A stretch of DNA of 8,645 bases, taken from the NCBI GenBank assembly GCA_900556745.1, contig USPU01000036.1, forward strand, positions 1 through 8,645, in the 5' to 3' direction. How positions within the stretch are numbered: position 1 is the first letter of the stretch; each line of letters opens with the position of its first letter. Below are positions 4,881 through 8,645 of the stretch, piece after piece. The position numbers and the translations under genes are program-made. This DNA is from an uncultured Veillonellaceae bacterium (lineage in GTDB: Bacteria; Bacillota; Negativicutes; Veillonellales; Negativicoccaceae). The notes below the pieces were generated by a model. That model did no database searches. It was not told the DNA's origin and saw only the letters and a list, made by a program, of their open reading frames with translations.

Positions 4881-7299
4881 TACATTTCTTGCCGGGCAGA
4901 CCGTACTTATTGACGGAGCGATGGGTACGGAAGTCCAACGGCGGCGACCGGATCTGCGGATTGCGCCCGATATGTGCGTACTGCATGAACCTGCACTTAT
5001 CGAGTCGATACACTATGATTATCTCGTGAGCGGCGTGGACGTGCTGACGACAAACACGTTCGGTGCCAACGGCTACAAATGTGCGGATACGGATACGACA
5101 CCGAGCGCCTTGATTCATGCCGCCGTCGGATGTGCGCGGCGGGCACGGGAACGCTATATCGCCGATTACGGCACACGACCGATTTACGTGGCCTTGGATA
5201 TCGGGCCGATCGGCGCGTTGCTTGCACCGGCGGGGGATATGTCTCCCGAGCGGGCGTATGATTTGTATCGGGAACAAGTCGAAGCGGGGGTGGCGGTCGG
5301 TGTCGATCTGATCATCATCGAAACGCAAACCGATTTGGCGGAACTCAAATATGCTGTTCTTGCGGCCCGCGAACACAGCGATCTTCCCGTCTTGGCATCG
5401 ATGAGTTTTGAACATACGGGACGGACCTTTACGGGGACCGATGTCGTCAGTATGGCGACAACACTGGAAGGACTCGGCGTGACGGCCGTCGGGATCAACT
5501 GCTCCTTCGGGGCGGCGGAGACACGACCGCTGGTGGACGCTTTGTTGGCGGCAACGAAACTGCCGTTGATCGTGCAGCCGAACGGCGGGATTCCCGATGC
5601 CGACGGTCATAGTCGACTCGATGTACAGGCGCATCTTGATCATATGCGCTATTTCCTGTCGCGCGGCGTGGAGATCATCGGCGGCTGCTGCGGTACCGAT
5701 CCCGCACTGATGGCACGCTTGCATGCGTTGCGCGGGGAAGTGCACGGCACGAGACCGTCCGTCACTCCCGTAACACGGGTGTCCTCTTATGCGGAAACCG
5801 TCGTTTTGGGACAAGGCCCGCTGATGATCGGAGAACGAATCAATCCTACGGGCAAACGGGAGTTGCAGGAAGAACTGCGTCGCGGCGTACTTGATCGTGT
5901 CGTTCGGGAAGCTGTTGTCCAACGTCGGGAAGGCGCGGCGCTTCTTGACATCAATATCGGTACCTCGGGTGTCGATGAACCGACACTCTTGCCGCGGGCG
6001 GTACGTGCCGTACAAGCGGTGACGGGTACGCCGCTCGTGATTGACACGGCCTCACCGACCGCGTTGGCGGCGGCAGCACGAGCGGTGGCGGGCAAACCGC
6101 TGCTCAACTCGGTCAATGCGGGGGAGGACAGTCTGGCACAAGTATTGCCGATCGCTCGCCGCTACGGGGCCTGCGTACTGGGACTGACGCTGGATGAAAA
6201 CGGGATTCCCGATACGGCAAAAGGACGACTCGCACTGGCGGAAAAAATCGTTACTCGAGCATTGGAATGGGGTATCCCGCGAGAAAATATTCTCATTGAC
6301 TGTCTGACATTGACACTCGGCACCGGTGCGGAAAATGCACGGATTACCGCCGAGGCCGTTGCTCTCGTGAAACGGGAACTCGGTGTGGCGACCGCACTCG
6401 GCGTGAGCAATATTTCCTTCGGCATGCCGGAACGGTCGATCATTAATCGGACATTTTTACAGATGGCACTGGCCCACGGACTGGACGCCCCGATTGCCAA
6501 TCCCGGCGATCGGGGTATGACGGATGCATTGGCCGCCTACCGTGTGCTGGCGGGATACGATGACGGGGCGCGGGAATGGATCGTCCGGGCTCGTAAAGTA
6601 CAAGACGAGGCCGAGGCACCGTCGCCCGTCTCGACGATTTTGGCGGCGATTGTCGACGGACTGGAAGCGGAAACGCTGCGACTGACAAAAGAACTGCTCG
6701 CCCGTAAAGCGCCGCTTGACGTGGTCAATGAGGATCTTATCGGCGCATTGAACGAGGTGGGACGACGTTTTGAAACGCAGGAACTGTTTTTGCCACAACT
6801 GATCCGGGCCTCGCAAACCGCACAAGTTGCGTTTGCCGAAGTCAAACGGGTACTGGAGGCCAAGGGAGAAACGGCCGCCGATCGCGGCACGATTATTCTT
6901 GCGACGGTACGGCACGATGTGCATGATATCGGCAAAAATATTGTCAAAGTCGTACTGGAAAACTACGGCTATCGAATCATCGACCTCGGCAAAGACGTGC
7001 CGCCCCAAGCGATCCTCGATGCCTGTCGCACCTATCATGCACGACTAGTCGGCTTGAGTGCGCTGATGACGACGACGGTTGCCTCCATGCAGGAAACCAT
7101 CGCCTTGCTCAAACGGGAGATTCCCGACGTGCAAGTGGTGGTCGGCGGTGCCGTACTCAATGAACGCTACGCGGCCGACATTGGTGCGGACCGGTATGCG
7201 GCACACCCCGCGGCCATGGCCGATATTGCGGCGGCGTTTTTCGGCACCCGGGAAGATCCGATGCGGCAGGCGGTATCGCGGGAAGACAGGCGGCAGTAG
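4867..7299 (+). CDS. metH: Cobalamin-dependent methionine synthase without reactivation domain
   Basis: MetH transfers methyl from 5-methyl-THF via a bound cobamide to homocysteine, making methionine in the cytoplasm. Domains in order: homocysteine-binding barrel (about 1-290) with DGAMGTE, TNTFGAN and zinc-ligand cysteines Cys212 (GINCSFG), Cys274 and Cys275 (GGCCGT); pterin barrel (about 320-575) beginning IGERINPTGKRE; B12 cap helices (about 595-670); and a Rossmann cobamide domain (about 675-795) with DVHDIG, where His686 is the cobalt-coordinating histidine of DxHxxG. At 810 aa it is some 400 shorter than E. coli MetH and ends after the cobamide domain; reactivation is supplied by the preceding gene. 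AAAGGAGG (4853-4860) sits 6 nt before the ATG. The last codons and TAG stop fall within the start of a duplicated arsB segment, so the extreme C-terminus (about 4 residues) may have been altered by rearrangement. Confidence 0.95.
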   Translation: MIPFSTFLAGQTVLIDGAMGTEVQRRRPDLRIAPDMCVLHEPALIESIHYDYLVSGVDVLTTNTFGANGYKCADTDTTPSALIHAAVGCARRARERYIADYGTRPIYVALDIGPIGALLAPAGDMSPERAYDLYREQVEAGVAVGVDLIIIETQTDLAELKYAVLAAREHSDLPVLASMSFEHTGRTFTGTDVVSMATTLEGLGVTAVGINCSFGAAETRPLVDALLAATKLPLIVQPNGGIPDADGHSRLDVQAHLDHMRYFLSRGVEIIGGCCGTDPALMARLHALRGEVHGTRPSVTPVTRVSSYAETVVLGQGPLMIGERINPTGKRELQEELRRGVLDRVVREAVVQRREGAALLDINIGTSGVDEPTLLPRAVRAVQAVTGTPLVIDTASPTALAAAARAVAGKPLLNSVNAGEDSLAQVLPIARRYGACVLGLTLDENGIPDTAKGRLALAEKIVTRALEWGIPRENILIDCLTLTLGTGAENARITAEAVALVKRELGVATALGVSNISFGMPERSIINRTFLQMALAHGLDAPIANPGDRGMTDALAAYRVLAGYDDGAREWIVRARKVQDEAEAPSPVSTILAAIVDGLEAETLRLTKELLARKAPLDVVNEDLIGALNEVGRRFETQELFLPQLIRASQTAQVAFAEVKRVLEAKGETAADRGTIILATVRHDVHDIGKNIVKVVLENYGYRIIDLGKDVPPQAILDACRTYHARLVGLSALMTTTVASMQETIALLKREIPDVQVVVGGAVLNERYAADIGADRYAAHPAAMADIAAAFFGTREDPMRQAVSREDRRQ

Positions 7300-7574
7300 C
7301 GGCAGCCGCGATCGCGCCGCGGGTAAAAGACTACGTATTCACCTCGGCGGCATATCCCGATCCTCTGCACCAATTACAATTACAAAAATTGGGATTGCAG
7401 GGTGCGTTACATTATGATTTCACGTTGGCGCAAGGACTTGGCTTGACGTTGGGGTTGTCCCTGCTTGATGCATCACTTGATATGTTGAATGAAATGCGGA
7501 CGTTTGGTGCCGTCGGTGTGACGGTGGCCGAAGACGGTCCGGGTAAAGGAAGGCAGCGAAAGGAAGTGCTCTGA
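7289..7574 (+). repeat. Downstream member of a direct repeat (truncated arsB 3' end)
   Basis: This is the counterpart of 2571-2856, in the same orientation and offset by 4,718 bp. Upstream of 7289 the similarity ends abruptly inside metH; downstream it ends at the stop codon overlapping larC. The first 42 nt of the core match perfectly (7299-7340), and differences begin only after that. Confidence 0.95.
7299..7574 (+). pseudogene. Truncated arsB copy (C-terminal 91 codons)
   Basis: In the arsB frame this segment is fully open and ends in TGA. It encodes AAAAIAPRVKDYVF through GKGRQRKEVL, differing from the intact ArsB C-terminus at 8 of 91 residues. About 74% of the protein, including the N-terminal KPxGSLG block, is absent, and I see no start codon with a ribosome binding site. 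It is therefore read as a remnant. Of 36 differing codons, 28 are synonymous, so most divergence arose while the sequence still coded for a working protein. Its last codons contain the larC ribosome binding site (AAAGGAAG, 7559-7566), and its TGA shares a base with the larC ATG, so this end is probably kept for larC expression. Confidence 0.85.
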
Positions 7575-8347
7575 TGGAGCAAGCATTGTACTTGGATCCC
7601 GTGAGTGGGATCAGCGGCAATATGTTTGTTGGGACGTTGCTTGATTTGGGAGTGCCACGGATTTGGCTGACCAATGAGTTACAAAAACTCGGCCTTGACG
7701 ACTACGAGTTGATTTTTGAAAAGGTCAACAAGCGAGGCATCACGGCGACGTATTTTAACGTTGACGTAAAGGAAACAACTACGCATCGTAATTTACCGGA
7801 TATTTTAACCATTTTGGCGCGTGCCGATTGGTCGGGGAGCGCGAAACAACGCGCGGCATCCATTTTCTGGTCACTGGCACTGGCGGAAAGCAGAGCCCAT
7901 GGGATTGCGCCAGAGGACGTGCATTTTCATGAAGTCGGCGCGGTCGATTGCATTATCGATTGCGCGTTGATTGCGCTCGGTTTGGAATATTTGGACATCG
8001 ATATTGTATTAACCGGGCCGGTGGCCACCGGTTCGGGTACGATTCGCGCGGCGCACGGCGAACTTTCGATTCCAGCACCCGCAACGCGATTTTTGTTGCA
8101 GGGGTTTCCGACGATCACCGGAACGCCCGACTATGAACTCACTACACCGACCGGTGCGGCGGCGCTTGCGACATTTGCCATTCCGGTAGAAAAACGTCCG
8201 TCTGAATTGGTGATTGATCGTGTCGGCTACGGCGCAGGGACGTATGATTTCGTTGCGTCCAATACATTGGGAGGCTACTACGGCCAGTTGTTGCCTGTGC
8301 AGCGCTGGCAGGTGCCGGCGCCCTACATTTTCGGCCAAAATCCTTGA
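7574..8347 (+). CDS. larC: LarC-family nickel-pincer cofactor protein, N-terminal (LarC1) part only
   Basis: LarC inserts nickel into the pyridinium-bisthiocarboxylate mononucleotide, the final step in making the nickel-pincer cofactor of lactate racemase, in a CTP-dependent reaction. Family blocks seen: YLDPVSGISGNMFVGTLLDLG at the N-terminus, VHFHEVGAVDCIID, GPVATGSGTIRAAHGELSIPAPAT, YELTTPTGAAAL and DRVGYGAGTYDF. At 257 aa it ends where full-length proteins (about 400 aa) continue into the LarC2 domain (NIDDM...MKKNRPG-type motifs). In Lactobacillus plantarum, LarC1 and LarC2 are joined by a programmed frameshift; here no second part follows, because a terminator starts 7 nt after the stop. 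The usual SGISGDM reads SGISGNM. The ATG overlaps the stop of the truncated arsB copy (TGATG), with AAAGGAAG 7 nt upstream. It may be a LarC1-only protein with LarC2 elsewhere, or a truncated gene. Confidence 0.82.
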   Translation: MEQALYLDPVSGISGNMFVGTLLDLGVPRIWLTNELQKLGLDDYELIFEKVNKRGITATYFNVDVKETTTHRNLPDILTILARADWSGSAKQRAASIFWSLALAESRAHGIAPEDVHFHEVGAVDCIIDCALIALGLEYLDIDIVLTGPVATGSGTIRAAHGELSIPAPATRFLLQGFPTITGTPDYELTTPTGAAALATFAIPVEKRPSELVIDRVGYGAGTYDFVASNTLGGYYGQLLPVQRWQVPAPYIFGQNP

Positions 8348-8353
8348 AATTTT

Positions 8354-8387
8354 GTGACATAGCAGTGTTCTGCTATGTCACTTTTTT
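8354..8387 (+). terminator. Strong intrinsic terminator after larC
   Basis: A perfect 12-bp stem, GTGACATAGCAG (8354-8365)/CTGCTATGTCAC (8370-8381), with a TGTT loop and six T residues (8382-8387). It closes the transcription unit that ends with larC and separates it from the tRNA genes. Confidence 0.95.
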
Positions 8388-8419
8388 GTTAAACGATTTT
8401 TGGTAAAGAAAAAACTTTC

Positions 8420-8448
8420 TTGACAAAAAAATACTCGTTTGCTATTCT
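8420..8448 (+). promoter_or_regulatory. Upstream tRNA-operon promoter P1
   Basis: TTGACA (8420-8425), a 17-nt spacer and TATTCT (8443-8448), with an A-rich stretch upstream. It lies just after the larC terminator and points toward the tRNA genes. Confidence 0.65.
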
Positions 8449-8470
8449 TATATAGTAACTTAACTGGTCA

Positions 8471-8499
8471 TTGACATGACAAAATCGGTGTGTTACAAT
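8471..8499 (+). promoter_or_regulatory. Proximal tRNA-operon promoter P2
   Basis: TTGACA (8471-8476), a 17-nt spacer and TACAAT (8494-8499) give near-consensus sigma-70 spacing. Initiation near 8506 would leave a leader of only about 9 nt before tRNA-Gly. The -35 lies inside a small inverted repeat, GTCAT-TGAC-ATGAC (8467-8480). Confidence 0.82.
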
Positions 8500-8514
8500 T
8501 GCATCTGTTGATGT

Positions 8515-8589
8515 GCGGGAATAGCTCAGTGGTAGAGCATCGCCTTGCCAAGGCGAGGGTCGCGAGTTCGAATCTCGTTTCCCGCTCCA
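8515..8589 (+). tRNA. tRNA-Gly(GCC)
   Basis: Acceptor GCGGGAA (8515-8521) pairs with TTCCCGC (8579-8585). The anticodon stem TCGCC/GGCGA encloses the 7-nt loop TTGCCAA with anticodon GCC (8547-8549), and the T-arm has GTTCGAATC. The discriminator is T8586, as expected for bacterial glycine tRNA, and CCA is encoded (8587-8589). Confidence 0.97.
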
Positions 8590-8593
8590 TTAT

Positions 8594-8645
8594 TCCCTGA
8601 TAGCTCAGTTGGTAGAGCAATCGGCTGTTAACCGATCGGTCGTAG
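8594..8645 (+). tRNA. tRNA-Asn(GTT), 3' part outside window
   Basis: The 5' acceptor TCCCTGA is followed by TA and a standard D-arm (AGCTCAGTTGGTAGAGC). The anticodon stem ATCGG/CCGAT encloses CTGTTAA with anticodon GTT (8627-8629). The window ends at the start of the T-arm. It follows tRNA-Gly by 4 nt and would be co-transcribed with it. Confidence 0.95.

Noticed and set aside
4837..6015. Minus-strand ORF of 392 codons opposite metH
   Set aside because: It lies antisense to the well-supported homocysteine and pterin domains of MetH and its translation shows no family motif.
7389..7574. Short ORF within the arsB remnant as an independent gene
   Set aside because: Its TTG start has no ribosome binding site and the protein is simply the C-terminal end of ArsB.
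2571..7574. Insertion sequence or composite transposon bounded by the repeats
   Set aside because: No transposase, terminal inverted repeats or target-site duplication is visible; the repeats are coding sequence of arsB.
8300..8390. Programmed frameshift from larC into a LarC2 frame
   Set aside because: After the stop there are only a few bases before a strong terminator, and no LarC2-like sequence is present in any frame up to the tRNA genes.
1..8645. CRISPR array, phage genes or defence system
   Set aside because: No regularly spaced short repeats and no phage or defence protein signatures were seen on either strand.

Overview
The window is typical bacterial chromosome: dense, co-directional genes with GC-rich third positions, Shine-Dalgarno sequences, overlapping operon genes, a T-box leader and a tRNA cluster. 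Two things point to a Negativicutes (Veillonella/Sporomusa/Megasphaera-like) Firmicute: a tandem pair of CobT-family genes resembling ArsA/ArsB, known from Sporomusa ovata and Veillonella, and a T-box methionine leader. The genus is inference only.

Layout, all on the + strand. (1) 1-660: 3' part of a neutral zinc metallopeptidase gene, closed by an intrinsic terminator. (2) 722-2856: an extended -10 promoter, then arsA and arsB, overlapping genes for two divergent CobT paralogs predicted to form one lower-ligand phosphoribosyltransferase for cobamide synthesis. A weakly supported 75-codon ORF overlaps the arsB stop. (3) 3077-7299: a strong promoter and a complete T-box leader with an AUG specifier, a UGGUACC antiterminator bulge and a competing terminator. 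They precede metF, a free-standing MetH reactivation protein, and a cobalamin-dependent metH that lacks its own reactivation domain. (4) 7289-7574: a second, 5'-truncated copy of the last ~280 bp of arsB, about 85% identical to the first. It is joined to the metH 3' end on one side and overlaps larC on the other. (5) 7574-8347: larC, only as long as the LarC N-terminal part (LarC1), followed by a strong terminator. (6) 8420-8645: two promoters, tRNA-Gly(GCC) and the start of tRNA-Asn(GTT).

The genes form a coherent one-carbon/cobamide set. MetF makes methyl-tetrahydrofolate, MetH moves the methyl group to homocysteine using a cobamide, the partner protein reactivates oxidised cobamide on MetH, and ArsAB activates the base that becomes the cobamide lower ligand. 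MetH carries the DxHxxG motif, so its own histidine replaces the lower ligand; this would tolerate phenolic cobamides that cannot coordinate cobalt.

The most notable feature is architectural. The T-box/met cassette sits between two direct repeats of the arsB 3' end. The downstream repeat leads straight into larC through a TGATG overlap and carries larC's ribosome binding site. This suggests an ancestral arsA-arsB-larC operon split by insertion of a met cassette through recombination with a diverged arsB, leaving larC downstream of the methionine T-box. Recombination between the repeats would remove 4,718 bp and restore an intact arsB-larC junction in frame.
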